Assembly: GCF_000745005.1 (NCBI RefSeq)
Contig: NZ_JQNB01000001.1
Span: 1,459,001-1,523,000 of the forward strand
Direction: 5' to 3'
DNA length: 64,000 nucleotides
Source: Luteibacter sp. 9135
Lineage (GTDB): Bacteria; Pseudomonadota; Gammaproteobacteria; Xanthomonadales; Rhodanobacteraceae
Within the stretch, counting starts at the first letter, position 1; each line of letters opens with the position of its first letter. Shown here one piece after another: positions 1 through 10,710 of the stretch. Both the position numbers and the translations under genes were made by a program. The notes beneath the pieces were generated by a model. The model had not been told where the DNA came from and made no database searches. It saw only the letters and a list, made by a program, of their open reading frames with translations.

Positions 1-711
1 CCGGCGGTCACCGTGTCGTTCAACCTCGCGCCGGGCGAGTCGCTGTCCTCGGCCGTGGAAGCGATCCACGAAGTGGAGAAGCAACTCAACTTCCCGCCGC
101 AGGTGCGCGGCCAGTTCATCGGCAAGGCGGCGGAATTCTCCTCCTCGGTCGGCGACGAAGTGCTCCTGCTGCTGGCATCCATCATCGTGATCTACATCGT
201 GCTGGGCGTGCTCTACGAGAGCTACATCCATCCGCTGACGATCATTTCCACCCTGCCGCCTGCGGGCGTGGGCGCCCTGCTTGCGCTGCTCCTGTGCGGC
301 ATGACCCTGTCGGTCGACGGCATCGTGGGCATCGTGCTGCTGATCGGCATCGTGAAGAAGAACGCGATCATGATGATCGACTTCGCCATCGAGGCGAAGC
401 GCACCGGCCTGAATGCGCACGACGCCATCCGCCGCGCATGCCTGCTGCGCTTCCGCCCGATCATGATGACCACCGCCGCGGCCTTGCTGGGTGCGTTGCC
501 GCTCGCGCTGGGCAACGGTATCGGTTCGGAGCTGCGCAAGCCGCTGGGCGTCTCCATCGTGGGCGGCCTGCTGCTGTCTCAGCTGGTCACGCTGTACACC
601 ACGCCGGTGATCTACCTCTACATGGAGCGGTTCTCCGACTGGCTGGCGGAACGCAAACGGCAGCGCGCCCTGGCCCACGAGGCGGCACTGCCCCGGCCCA
701 CCGGGCGATGA
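1..711 (+). CDS. mdtB: RND efflux permease, MdtB-like (3' part only)
   Basis: This is the C-terminal 236 residues of an inner-membrane RND drug/proton antiporter; the reading frame is open from the window edge, so the start lies upstream. It contains the end of the second porter domain and the last five membrane segments. The typical RND stretch [14 protein letters not shown], with the lysine of the proton relay, is followed by RFRPIMMTT. It is followed by a second, complete RND permease, and that tandem arrangement is known for MdtB-MdtC and MuxB-MuxC, which form one heteromeric pump. The substrate cannot be read from this fragment. Assignment to MdtB rather than MdtC rests on gene order and similarity. 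Confidence 0.88.
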   Translation, partial: PAVTVSFNLAPGESLSSAVEAIHEVEKQLNFPPQVRGQFIGKAAEFSSSVGDEVLLLLASIIVIYIVLGVLYESYIHPLTIISTLPPAGVGALLALLLCGMTLSVDGIVGIVLLIGIVKKNAIMMIDFAIEAKRTGLNAHDAIRRACLLRFRPIMMTTAAALLGALPLALGNGIGSELRKPLGVSIVGGLLLSQLVTLYTTPVIYLYMERFSDWLAERKRQRALAHEAALPRPTGR

Positions 712-743
712 CGCCAGCCGCAGGCATGCCTGGAACCACCCCT

Positions 744-780
744 TTTCGCCGGACGGCACCCCGTCCGGCGAAACCTTTTT
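744..780 (+). terminator. Terminator-like hairpin between the two RND genes
   Basis: A perfect 13-bp stem (744-756 paired with 761-773) with a CACC loop is followed by CCTTTTT. It has the form of a Rho-independent terminator although the two flanking genes are expected to encode subunits of one pump. It may attenuate the downstream gene or act as an RNA-stabilising hairpin. Confidence 0.65.
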
Positions 781-844
781 CCGGATGGTGCGTTAGGACG
801 GAATCATTCCGCGCCGATCCGAGCACGATGCAGCGTTTCCCGAC

Positions 845-3800
845 ATGAATATCTCCGGTCCGTTCATCCGCCGTCCGATCGGCACGTCGCTGCTGGCCAT
901 CGGCATCTTCGTGATCGGCGTCATTTGCTACTCGCTGCTCGGCGTGGCGGCGTTGCCGGCCATCCAGTTCCCGGCCATCTTCGTGCAGGCGCAGCAATCC
1001 GGCGCGGACGCCAGCACCATGGCCTCCACGGTAGCGGCCCCGCTGGAGCGCCACCTGGGCCAGGTGCCCGGCGTCGAGTCCATGCGCTCGAACAGCTCGG
1101 AGGGCAGCGCCTTCGTCCTGCTGTTCTTCCAGAACGGCACCAATATCGACGCGGCGGCGCGCGACGTGCAGTCGGCGATCAACGCGGCGCAGCCCGATCT
1201 GCCTAGTGGCCTGCTCAACGCCCCGTCCTACGAGAAGGCCAACCCGAACGACGATCCGGTGATCGTGCTGGCGCTCACCTCCGACACGGTGGCGCCCACG
1301 GCGCTGTACAACGTGGCCGACTCCATCCTCGCGCAGCGGCTGCGCCAGCAGGAGGGCATTGCATCGGTGGACATCGCCGGCAGCGCGACGCCGGCCATCC
1401 GCGTCGACGTCAACCTGCGCGCGCTGAACGCGATGGGCCTGTCTCCGGATCAGTTGCGTAATGCGCTCACCGCCGCCAACGTCACCTCGCCGCAGGGGTT
1501 CCTCTCCGACGGCAAGACGACCATGGCGGTGACGGCCACGGATTCGCTGCATACCGCCGACGAATTCGCCAAATTGATCATCGGCGTGAACAACAGCGTG
1601 CCGATCCGCCTGTCCGATGTGGCCAAGGTGTACGACGGCCAGCAGGACGCCTTCCAGGCTGCCTGGTTCAACGGCAAGCCCGGCATCCTGATGTACGTGT
1701 TCCGCAAGTCGGATGCCAACGTCATCGACACGGTGGACCGGATCAAGGCGCAGATTCCCACCATGCAGACCTGGCTGCCGGCCGGTGTGCAGCTGCATTC
1801 GTTCTTCGACGGCACGCCGACCATCCGCGCGTCGCTGCACGAGGTGCAGGCCACACTGCTGATCAGCCTGGCGATGGTGATCATGACGATGGCGCTATTC
1901 CTGCGCCGCCTTGCGCCCACGGTGATCGCCGGCCTGACGGTGCCGCTGTCGCTGGCCGGTGCGTTCACGGTCATGTACGCCTTCGGTTACACCCTGAACA
2001 ACCTGACGCTGCTGGCGCTGGTGATAGCCATCGGCTTCGTGGTGGATGACGCGATCGTGGTGATCGAAAATGTGATCCGCCACATGGACGAGGGTATCCC
2101 TCGGTTCGAGGCGGCCTTGCTGGGCGCGCGCGAGATCGGTTTCACCATCGTCTCGATCACCGGTTCGCTGGTGGCGGTGTTCATCCCGCTGCTGCTTGCA
2201 CCGGGCGTCATCGGCATGTTCTTCAAGGAGTTCACGGTCACCCTCGTGGCGGCCATCCTGGTCTCGGCGGTGATCTCGCTGACCCTCACCCCGTCGTTGT
2301 GCGCGCATTTCCTCACCGCGCACGCCAACGACGAACCGGAATCGAAGTTCGGTCGCGCGCTCGAGCGCATGCACGAGCGCATGGTCGGCGTCTATCGCCG
2401 CGCGCTCGACTGGACCCTGCGCCATGCCCTGTTGATGGCGCTCACGCCGCTGGTGCTGGTCGGCATCACCATCGTGCTGTTCGGCATGATCAAGGCGGGT
2501 TTCTTCCCCCCGCAGGACACCGGCCTGATCGGCGCGCGCGCCACGTCCAGTTCCACGGTGTCGTTCGACGAGATGCAGGCGCGCCAGACCCGGCTCACCG
2601 ACATGCTGCTGGCCGATCCGGCGGTGAAGGCTGTCGGCTCGCGCCTGGGCACCAGCCGCACCGGCTCCACCGGGCAGTTCAACATCGAACTGAAGACGGT
2701 GGCGGAAGGGCGCAAGGGCACCACGTTCGACGTGCTGGATCGCCTTTCGGCGGCGGCCAACAAGTACCCCGACCTCAACCTGCGCCTGCGTCCCATCCAG
2801 GACCTGCCCACGGGCGGTGGCGGCGGCTCGTCGCAGGGTGGCCAGTATTCGGTGTCGCTCAAGGGCAACGACATCGTCGAACTGCAGACGTGGCTGCCGA
2901 AGCTCGTGGACGCGCTGAAGAAGAACAAGATGCTGACCGATGTCGGCAGCGATATCGACGCGCAGGGCCTGCGCCAGAACATGGTGATCGACCGTGATAC
3001 GGCCGCACGTCTGGGCGTGTCCATCGGCAACATCGACGGCGCCTTGTATAACGCCTTCGGTCAGCGTGCGGTGTCCACCATCTATTCGGACATCAACCAG
3101 TACCGCGTCATCGTCAACGCGCTGCCGCAGATGGCTGCCACGCCGGAATCGCTCAACCAGATCTACGTGCGCTCCGACAGCGGCGCCATGGTGCCCATGT
3201 CCGCGGTGGCACGCCAGGAGCCTGGCCTGGCGCCCAGCCAGATCGTGCACGAAGACCAGTACACGAGCATGGGCGTCAGCTTCAACCTCGCTCCCAACGT
3301 GAGCATGGGCGAGGCCATGGTCATCATCCAGAAGACCATCGACGGCATGCGCATGCCCGGTGACATCCGCCTGGATGCGGGCAGCGACTTCCGTCGCTTC
3401 CAGCAGTCGCAGAGCGACATGCCGCTATTGATCCTTGCCGCCATCGTCGTGGTCTACCTGCTGATGGGCATGCTGTACGAGAGCCTGATCCATCCCGTGA
3501 CCATCATCTCGACCCTGCCGGCCGCCGGCGTGGGCGCGCTGGCGGCGCTGGTCATCACCGATACCGAGTTGTCGGTAGTGGCGATGATCGCGCTGGTGCT
3601 GCTTATCGGTATCGTCAAGAAGAACGCGATCATGATGATCGACTTCGCGCTGGTGGCCGAGCGCGAGCATCACCTCACCTCGAAGGAAGCGATCCGAGAG
3701 GCCTGCCTGGTGCGCTTCCGGCCGATCATGATGACCACCATGGTGGCCATCCTGGCGGCGCTGCCACTGGCGATCGGCCTCGGCGAGGGTTCCGAGCTGC

Positions 3801-3970
3801 GCCGCCCCCTGGGTATCGCGATGATCGGCGGCCTGCTGATCTCGCAGAGCCTCACCCTGCTGTCCACGCCGGCGCTCTATGTGATCTTCGCCTGCCTGTC
3901 CGAACGCTGGAAGACGCGCAAGGCCCGTCGTGCCGAAAAACGCGCACTCCGCCTGAACAAACCCGCGTAA
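845..3970 (+). CDS. mdtC: RND efflux permease, MdtC-like
   Basis: This 1041-residue protein is a complete proton-driven RND exporter of the inner membrane, of the usual family length. It opens with MNISGPFIRRPIGTSLL, the typical first membrane helix. The fourth membrane segment near residue 400 carries the paired aspartates of the proton relay in FVVDDAIVVIENV. The matching lysine lies near residue 925 in [14 protein letters not shown]. The best fit is MdtC/MuxC, the partner of the MdtB-like gene just upstream. The periplasmic adaptor and probably the outer-membrane channel should lie upstream of the window. The start at 845 matches the family N-terminus, although no strong ribosome binding site is visible. 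Confidence 0.92.
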   Translation: MNISGPFIRRPIGTSLLAIGIFVIGVICYSLLGVAALPAIQFPAIFVQAQQSGADASTMASTVAAPLERHLGQVPGVESMRSNSSEGSAFVLLFFQNGTNIDAAARDVQSAINAAQPDLPSGLLNAPSYEKANPNDDPVIVLALTSDTVAPTALYNVADSILAQRLRQQEGIASVDIAGSATPAIRVDVNLRALNAMGLSPDQLRNALTAANVTSPQGFLSDGKTTMAVTATDSLHTADEFAKLIIGVNNSVPIRLSDVAKVYDGQQDAFQAAWFNGKPGILMYVFRKSDANVIDTVDRIKAQIPTMQTWLPAGVQLHSFFDGTPTIRASLHEVQATLLISLAMVIMTMALFLRRLAPTVIAGLTVPLSLAGAFTVMYAFGYTLNNLTLLALVIAIGFVVDDAIVVIENVIRHMDEGIPRFEAALLGAREIGFTIVSITGSLVAVFIPLLLAPGVIGMFFKEFTVTLVAAILVSAVISLTLTPSLCAHFLTAHANDEPESKFGRALERMHERMVGVYRRALDWTLRHALLMALTPLVLVGITIVLFGMIKAGFFPPQDTGLIGARATSSSTVSFDEMQARQTRLTDMLLADPAVKAVGSRLGTSRTGSTGQFNIELKTVAEGRKGTTFDVLDRLSAAANKYPDLNLRLRPIQDLPTGGGGGSSQGGQYSVSLKGNDIVELQTWLPKLVDALKKNKMLTDVGSDIDAQGLRQNMVIDRDTAARLGVSIGNIDGALYNAFGQRAVSTIYSDINQYRVIVNALPQMAATPESLNQIYVRSDSGAMVPMSAVARQEPGLAPSQIVHEDQYTSMGVSFNLAPNVSMGEAMVIIQKTIDGMRMPGDIRLDAGSDFRRFQQSQSDMPLLILAAIVVVYLLMGMLYESLIHPVTIISTLPAAGVGALAALVITDTELSVVAMIALVLLIGIVKKNAIMMIDFALVAEREHHLTSKEAIREACLVRFRPIMMTTMVAILAALPLAIGLGEGSELRRPLGIAMIGGLLISQSLTLLSTPALYVIFACLSERWKTRKARRAEKRALRLNKPA

Positions 3971-4006
3971 CGGTGACCATCACGGCGCAAACTGCAAACG
4001 ACGCTG

Positions 4007-4101
4007 TGTAGGAGCGCACGATGTGCGCGATCGGGCTTGCCGCGATGGGGGGTACCGCATCGCCGCCCTGTCGGTTTTTCGCGCACATCGTGCGCTCCTA
4101 C
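4007..4101. repeat. REPIN copy 1 (paired inverted REP sequences)
   Basis: Left arm 4007-4030 and right arm 4079-4101 are perfect inverted copies of a REP palindrome that begins GTAGGAGCGCACGATGTGCG. The spacer resembles that of the copy at 61117 read on the other strand. It fills the 248-base gap between mdtC and icd. Such paired REPs are REPINs, moved in trans by RAYT transposases; none is encoded in this window. Confidence 0.85.
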
Positions 4102-4185
4102 CCCTCGGGGGGCAATCGGGCGACAATGGGCGGGTTTTCTGCCCGCCGGTGCGCCCCTTGCGGCCTGCGCCGGCCAGCCCCATGA

Positions 4186-6456
<2,271 letters not shown>

Positions 6457-6489
6457 ACCCCTGGCCACGGGCAGGCGGACGGTGGACGA

Positions 6490-6517
6490 GGAAGGCGCCG
6501 CATGCGCGGCCCCTTCC
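6490..6517. terminator. Hairpin between convergent genes
   Basis: Stem GGAAGG(C)GCCGC pairs with GCGGC(C)CCTTCC around an ATGC loop, with one C-C mismatch. It lies between the ends of icd and the lipase. No T-run follows, so its role as a terminator for either strand is only probable. Confidence 0.4.
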
Positions 6518-6604
6518 CGTTAGCTCAAGCCCCCCTTCGTAGGGCGTGTCGTTCCGTACCCACCGTGAGATTCCCGACGGTATTGCCGGGAATATCTGGT
6601 TCGT

Positions 6605-7810
6605 TCAACGCCGCAGACCCCAGGATGCCGGCGTCGCCTCGATCGCCCAACCGGCCATCAACGCATGCGTGCGTGTGGTTGGATGCAGAGTGTCCCAGAA
6701 CACGTAGGCGGACGGATCGCAGCCGGCACGCAGCTTCTGCTTTCTCATGTAGTTCAGCGAACTGGGGCTGTCGATCTGCAGGCAGGAGTCGGTGGTGTTG
6801 ACGAAGCCGAAGCGCTTCGGCCGGCGGATGACCTCGTCGAACGCCGCCCGTGCGTCGACCACGCGGATCTCGGCACCGGTCGTGGCCGAAAGGCGCTCGG
6901 CAATGAGCCTGACCTGGTGGTTATAGTGTTCGACCTTGCCGACCACGGTGTGTACATCGGCCGCGCGGTACTTGAACACGGGGGCCACCGAGACGTCCGG
7001 CAGGTTCACGATGAGGATCTTGCGTGCGCCCTTGGCGATGAGTTTCCGGAGTGACGCCTCCTGCTGGGCGACGATCTGCGGCGCCGTCTTGGTGTCGTTG
7101 ACGAAATCGTTGGCGCTGGCCAGGAAGGTGAACAACGTGCGCGACGGGTCGTAACCCTTGGCGTGTTTCATGTAGCTCAAAAAGCCATCGATCTGCTTGT
7201 CCATGCCATGGATCAGGCCCAGGTGCGCGTCGCGCGTCTGCGCGCCGCCAATCGCCCAGTTGTTGAGGGTCAGTCCGGTACGCGAAGCGAGGTGCTCGAT
7301 CCAGGTCGGGCCATTGCTGAAACGGCCCAGGAACCACGACGAGCCCGGCAGTTGCCATTGCGAAGCGTTGTGCATGTTGCCCGTGTCGCTCAGGCTGTCG
7401 CCGAACGACACGATGCGCTCGATCGGCTTGCCAGGCGCCAGATCGCCGTTGTACCAGATCTCGTAGTTGTAGCTGCGATCGCTATCGGCGGCGCCTACCG
7501 CGACCAGCCCGAGGGCGCCCTTGATCGTGGCGATCTTGGACTCGCAGGCTTGTCGGGCCTTGGCCGGGCTTATGTCGGTAAAGAACAGGCTTCGCGAGGG
7601 CAGGACACTGGAGCTGCGCCAGTAACCACGCAGCGGCACATCCGCCCTGGTGAAGGCGGTCGCGGCGCCGTGGGGATCGGAAGCCAGGCGGTAGTGGCAG
7701 CGCAGTCCGGTCGTGCTCTCGCCGAAGGGCGCGGCCTGTGCGGACAGGGTCAGCGTGGCGGCAAGCGCCGCGAGCGAGACGAGGATGAGCGGGCGTCCGG
7801 TCGTGGACAT
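6605..7810 (-). CDS. Secreted GDSL-family lipase/phospholipase
   Basis: This 401-residue exported hydrolase of the GDSL/SGNH superfamily resembles thermolabile haemolysins and lecithinases. Residues 1-26 form a signal peptide ending in AQA. A cysteine-containing N-terminal region of about 100 residues precedes the catalytic domain. Block I, FGDSLSDTGN, places the nucleophile at Ser139. The last block, DTLHPTTRTH (Asp373, His376), completes the triad. A strong AGGAG site lies 6 bases before the ATG. No autotransporter domain is attached, so the enzyme should be released through a secretion system or stay periplasmic. Phospholipase activity is inferred from the family; the acyl substrate is unknown. 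Confidence 0.85.
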   Translation of the reverse strand: MSTTGRPLILVSLAALAATLTLSAQAAPFGESTTGLRCHYRLASDPHGAATAFTRADVPLRGYWRSSSVLPSRSLFFTDISPAKARQACESKIATIKGALGLVAVGAADSDRSYNYEIWYNGDLAPGKPIERIVSFGDSLSDTGNMHNASQWQLPGSSWFLGRFSNGPTWIEHLASRTGLTLNNWAIGGAQTRDAHLGLIHGMDKQIDGFLSYMKHAKGYDPSRTLFTFLASANDFVNDTKTAPQIVAQQEASLRKLIAKGARKILIVNLPDVSVAPVFKYRAADVHTVVGKVEHYNHQVRLIAERLSATTGAEIRVVDARAAFDEVIRRPKRFGFVNTTDSCLQIDSPSSLNYMRKQKLRAGCDPSAYVFWDTLHPTTRTHALMAGWAIEATPASWGLRR

Positions 7811-7903
7811 GGGTAACTCCTGTGAGGGGAAAGGACGTCGGGCTGGCTGCCCGACACCTCACATATTTCCTGCCCAGCGCCCACACGACTGCCGGAGTGA
7901 GCC

Positions 7904-7939
7904 GACACATCGTGCAGGGTAAGTCCTGCACGATGTGTC
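7904..7939. terminator. Perfect 15-bp hairpin downstream of the aldo/keto reductase
   Basis: 7904-7918 pairs perfectly with 7925-7939 around a six-base loop. It lies after the reductase stop and before the lipase start on the minus strand, and may end or insulate the reductase transcript. There is no T-run. The stem contains GCACGATGTG, also found in the REP palindromes of this window. Confidence 0.45.
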
Positions 7940-7995
7940 TTCGCCTTAGGCATGGCGCCCACGACGCTTGCGACCGACGCCAGCCGCGGCGTGGG

Positions 7996-8943
7996 TCACT
8001 CGCCGCTGGCGCTATCCAGTCGGCTCAGGTCGTCCGTCGTCAGCTGTAGGGTCGCCGCCTTGGCCAGCTCGCTCAACTGTTCCACCGTGGTGGCGCTGGC
8101 GATGGCCGCGGCGATGGCCGGTTGGGCCATCACCCACGCCAGGGCCACCTGGGCCGGCGTGGCGCCGTGTGCCTCCGCCGTCTGGTCGAGCGCCGCCAGC
8201 ACACGGTCGCCGCGGTCGGTGAGATACGTCTTGACCTTGCCGCCGCGCGCCTTGCTCTTGGCCAGGTCGGCTTCGCTGCGGTACTTGCCGCTGAGGAAGC
8301 CGCTGGCCAGCGAGTAGTAACTGATCACGCCCACGTCTTCCCTCACGCACAGCGGCTGCAGTTCCTTCTCGAAGCCCGCGCGATCCATCAGGTTGTATTC
8401 CGGCTGCAGGGATTCGTAACGCGCGAGGCCGGCGGACCGGCTGGTCTTCAGTGCGTCGTCCAGCCGTGTGGCCTCGAAATTGGACGCGCCGATGACGCGC
8501 ACCTTGCCCGCCTGCACCAGGTCGTCGAACGCGCGCAGGGTCTCTTCCAGCGGCACCTTGGGATCGTCCTCGTGGGCCTGGTAGAGATCGATATGGTCGG
8601 TCTGCAGGCGGCGAAGGGAATCCTCCACGGCCTCCTTGATGTTCGTCGGCGACAGACCCGGGTAACGTTCCCACTTGGCCACCTTGGTGGCGATCAGCAC
8701 CCGGTCGCGTTTGCCGGACTGTTTCAGCCAGCGCCCGATGATGGCCTCGGACTCGCCGCCCTCGTTACCTTCCACCCAGCGCGAATAGACGTCGGCCGTG
8801 TCGATGAGGTTAAGGCCGTGGTCGACGAAGGCATCCAGCAGGGCGAACGAGCGGGATGCGTCCGCGCTCCAGCCGAAAACGTTACCGCCGAACGCCAGCG
8901 GCGCAACCTGCAGGGACGAGCGTCCCAGTTGACGAAGCATCAT
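7996..8943 (-). CDS. Aldo/keto reductase
   Basis: This 315-residue NADPH-dependent carbonyl reductase of the YajO-like AKR branch folds as a TIM barrel. The catalytic tetrad is visible: Asp and Tyr in TADVYSRW, Lys in ATKVAKW and His in YQAHEDD. Two consecutive ATG codons (8943 and 8940) follow GGAGA; the second has slightly better spacing. The upstream extension to 9120 is Arg/Ser/Pro-rich noise and is excluded. It is transcribed divergently from a LysR-type regulator, which suggests control by that protein. The aldehyde or ketone substrate is unknown. Confidence 0.9.
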   Translation of the reverse strand: MMLRQLGRSSLQVAPLAFGGNVFGWSADASRSFALLDAFVDHGLNLIDTADVYSRWVEGNEGGESEAIIGRWLKQSGKRDRVLIATKVAKWERYPGLSPTNIKEAVEDSLRRLQTDHIDLYQAHEDDPKVPLEETLRAFDDLVQAGKVRVIGASNFEATRLDDALKTSRSAGLARYESLQPEYNLMDRAGFEKELQPLCVREDVGVISYYSLASGFLSGKYRSEADLAKSKARGGKVKTYLTDRGDRVLAALDQTAEAHGATPAQVALAWVMAQPAIAAAIASATTVEQLSELAKAATLQLTTDDLSRLDSASGE

Positions 8944-9091
8944 GCGTGTCTCCGATGAGGGCGAGACACGCAGGATGGCCGATGCCAGGTCCAGACGGCG
9001 TGTGGGTCGGCAGGCGGCCCAGGCGCAGGACGAGCTCACGGTCGACGATATGGCCGTGCATGAAGGCGAGGCCGGTGAGGATCGATGCCAT
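8882..9091 (-). CDS. Possible small ORF overlapping the reductase start
   Basis: This 69-codon ORF begins MASILTGLAFMHGHIVDREL after an AGGAG site seven bases before its ATG. Codons of the first 35 residues end mostly in G or C, as in real genes of this genome, while the last third does not. It runs out of frame into the reductase gene. It may be a small protein translationally coupled to the reductase, or the remnant of a longer gene. I do not recognise a family. Confidence 0.35.
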   Translation of the reverse strand: MASILTGLAFMHGHIVDRELVLRLGRLPTHTPSGPGIGHPACLALIGDTHDASSTGTLVPAGCAAGVRR

Positions 9092-9114
9092 GGCGGTGCT
9101 CCTGTGAACGCGTG

Positions 9115-9130
9115 TCGCAAAGCCTTGCGA
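9115..9130. promoter_or_regulatory. Candidate LysR operator dyad
   Basis: TCGCAA and TTGCGA are perfect inverted arms around AGCC, in the divergent region between the reductase side and the LysR gene. A further inverted pair, AAGCCTTG (9120-9127) and CAAGGCTT (9162-9169), overlaps it. Such dyads are typical LysR binding sites, but binding here is inferred. Confidence 0.5.
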
Positions 9131-9211
9131 CTGTCGGTGAGCTAAAGGGTGTATGTTCCGCCAAGGCTTAAAAAGCGATATGTTTGCAAGCCCGCCTTGA
9201 GGTTAATTCAC

Positions 9212-10120
9212 ATGTCCCGCCTGCCGCTCGGTCAGCTTCAGGGGTTTGTCCTGGTCGCCCGCACGGGCAAGCTCTCCCGCGCTGCGGAACAGCTCAACCT
9301 GACCGTGAGCGCGCTCAGCCACCAGGTGCGCAACCTGGAGGAGCGCCTGGGCCGTTCGTTGTTCGATCGGGGGCCGCGTGGCGTGACACTCACGGCGGAA
9401 GGTACCCACCTGCTCGATGCGATCGGGCACCATTTCGAGGGCATCGAGCACGCCCTGAACCGCTATGCCTGCCGGCACCACGACACCGTCACGCTGAGCG
9501 TCCTTCCCTCGGTGGCGTCCAGCTGGCTGGTGCCGCGACTGCCCAGGCTGGTCGGTGCCCACCCGGAACTGGAACTCAGCCTCTCGTCGTCCGCCTCGCT
9601 GGTCGACTTCGATCGCGAGCCGACCATCGATGTCGCCTTCCGCTACGGCCTCGGGTCGTGGCCGCGCACGAAGGCCGACCGGTTGTTCGGCGAATACATC
9701 GTGCCCATCGCCAGTCCCTCGCTGGTACGCAAGATGGGCGGCCTGCCCGACACCTCGCTGGCCGGCTGGCCCCTGCTGGGCGATCCTTCCGGCCGCTGGA
9801 ACGACTGGGCCGAGGCCTTCGGCATGCCCTTGCCCTCACGCTACGTGGCCCGCTTCGACAACACCGAGCACCTGCAACGCGCCGTGCTCGAAGGCATGGG
9901 CGTGGCCCTTGGGCGACTGGTCATGGCGCGCTCCCTGATCGAGTGCGGAGCGCTTACCGTGTTGTGCCAGGAACGCCTGCGGGTGGCCGAGGCGTATTAC
10001 TTGGTTTACCCCAAGCGCTCGGAGACCCACGCCGGCGTGGGTCGCGTCCGCGAATGGCTGCTGGGCGAGGCTCGCGAATACGAAGCCGGCATTGCCGACG
10101 GATCGTCGCTTTCCCCTTGA
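9212..10120 (+). CDS. LysR-family transcriptional regulator
   Basis: This 302-residue regulator has the standard LysR layout: an N-terminal winged helix-turn-helix (about residues 4-62, SRAAEQLNLTVSALSHQVRNLEERLG) and a periplasmic-binding-like effector domain (about 90-295). It belongs to the GcvA-like subgroup by its N-terminus. The ATG at 9212 follows TGAGGT at good spacing and gives the usual length; the longer frame from 9149 adds 21 unlike residues. The divergent aldo/keto reductase is the likely target. The effector is unknown. Confidence 0.9.
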   Translation: MSRLPLGQLQGFVLVARTGKLSRAAEQLNLTVSALSHQVRNLEERLGRSLFDRGPRGVTLTAEGTHLLDAIGHHFEGIEHALNRYACRHHDTVTLSVLPSVASSWLVPRLPRLVGAHPELELSLSSSASLVDFDREPTIDVAFRYGLGSWPRTKADRLFGEYIVPIASPSLVRKMGGLPDTSLAGWPLLGDPSGRWNDWAEAFGMPLPSRYVARFDNTEHLQRAVLEGMGVALGRLVMARSLIECGALTVLCQERLRVAEAYYLVYPKRSETHAGVGRVREWLLGEAREYEAGIADGSSLSP

Positions 10121-10226
10121 CCGATCCTCGCTGCGGCGCGACAATCCGCGCGCTACCGAACCGCTTCCGGTCCGGCTGGCACCCTTCTTAGCTTACCCAG
10201 GCATATGGACGTCTACCCTAGTCGAC

Positions 10227-10359
10227 GCGCCGGCTCCCGCACGCATCGGGTCCCGGCGCTGGCAAACATCAACGCCTACGGCGACCGTTCCCGGTCGGCC
10301 GGCGCTTTCCTCCGCTAGGGAAAGTCCGGCTCTCCCGGCCCGGAAGCCGTGCGCTTCCG
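10227..10359 (+). promoter_or_regulatory. Structured RNA leader upstream of mgtA
   Basis: An 8-bp closing stem (10227-10234 with 10298-10305) encloses at least two hairpins: CCCG/CGGG (10236-10250) and CGACCG/CGGTCG (10282-10297). It is followed by CTTTCC/GGAAAG (10305-10324) and a perfect 7-bp hairpin (10341-10359). The multi-branch form, inside a 590-base region before a Mg2+ transporter, suggests a cis-regulatory RNA. It does not match the M-box or yybP-ykoY consensus as I know them. The rest of 10121-10377 shows no gene. Confidence 0.5.
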
Positions 10360-10377
10360 CTACCCGAGGATTGAGCC

Positions 10378-10551
10378 ATGAATCTGCAGCTCGAAAAGAC
10401 CGGTCCCCGCATGTTCGGCCGCCGTCTGGCGTTCGCCATCGCCCGTCGCCGCGCCGTTTCCACCGTTCCCGCCAAGCGCACCATCACCGTTCCCCGTCCG
10501 CTGGATGCGCAGGAAAGCCAGGGGAAACCGGCCGGCGTCAAACTCCCGTAA
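10378..10551 (+). CDS. Small basic protein or leader peptide upstream of mgtA
   Basis: This 57-residue ORF starts MNLQLEKTGPRMFGRRLAFA and is rich in Arg and Lys. A GAGGA site lies seven bases before its ATG, and codon third positions are strongly G/C, both signs of real translation. It lies between the structured leader and mgtA, about 160 bases before the mgtA start. In enterobacteria, translation of the short ORF mgtL in the mgtA leader controls transcription into mgtA, so a similar role is possible. It is longer and more basic than MgtL, with no detectable similarity. It could also be an independent small nucleic-acid-binding protein. Confidence 0.5.
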   Translation: MNLQLEKTGPRMFGRRLAFAIARRRAVSTVPAKRTITVPRPLDAQESQGKPAGVKLP

Positions 10552-10553
10552 CG

Positions 10554-10655
10554 ATGAACAGCGACATAGACACTACGGCGCGGCATCCGCCGTCCGTTAC
10601 GTCCACCCGGAACACCGAACGTCGGCTCCGCGCCGGCGCGCACGCTTTCAGCTGA
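10554..10655 (+). CDS. Very short ORF in the mgtA leader
   Basis: This 33-codon ORF begins MNSDIDTTARHPPSV, two bases after the previous stop, so reinitiation is possible. It has no ribosome binding site of its own. It contains a Pro-Pro pair, which can slow ribosomes at low proline, as in known mgtA leader peptides. Evidence for translation is weak. Confidence 0.25.
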   Translation: MNSDIDTTARHPPSVTSTRNTERRLRAGAHAFS

Positions 10656-10679
10656 CAGCTGAGGGCCGCCCGCGCCCTA

Positions 10680-10696
10680 CCGGACGTCACGTCCGG
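10680..10696 (+). promoter_or_regulatory. Hairpin beside the mgtA ribosome binding site
   Basis: CCGGACG pairs with CGTCCGG across a three-base loop, ending directly before the GGAAAGG-like ribosome binding site of mgtA. A second small hairpin (TCAGCT/AGCTGA, 10648-10662) lies just upstream. These could modulate initiation at mgtA. Confidence 0.4.
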
Positions 10697-10710
10697 AAAG
10701 GCAGCGAGCC

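Noticed and set aside
4007..4101. Rho-independent terminator of mdtC
   Set aside because: The inverted repeat recurs at two other places with the same arms and is better explained as a REPIN, though it may also end transcription.
10227..10360. M-box or yybP-ykoY riboswitch before mgtA
   Set aside because: The region is structured, but the conserved words of those classes are not seen, so only an unassigned structured leader is claimed.
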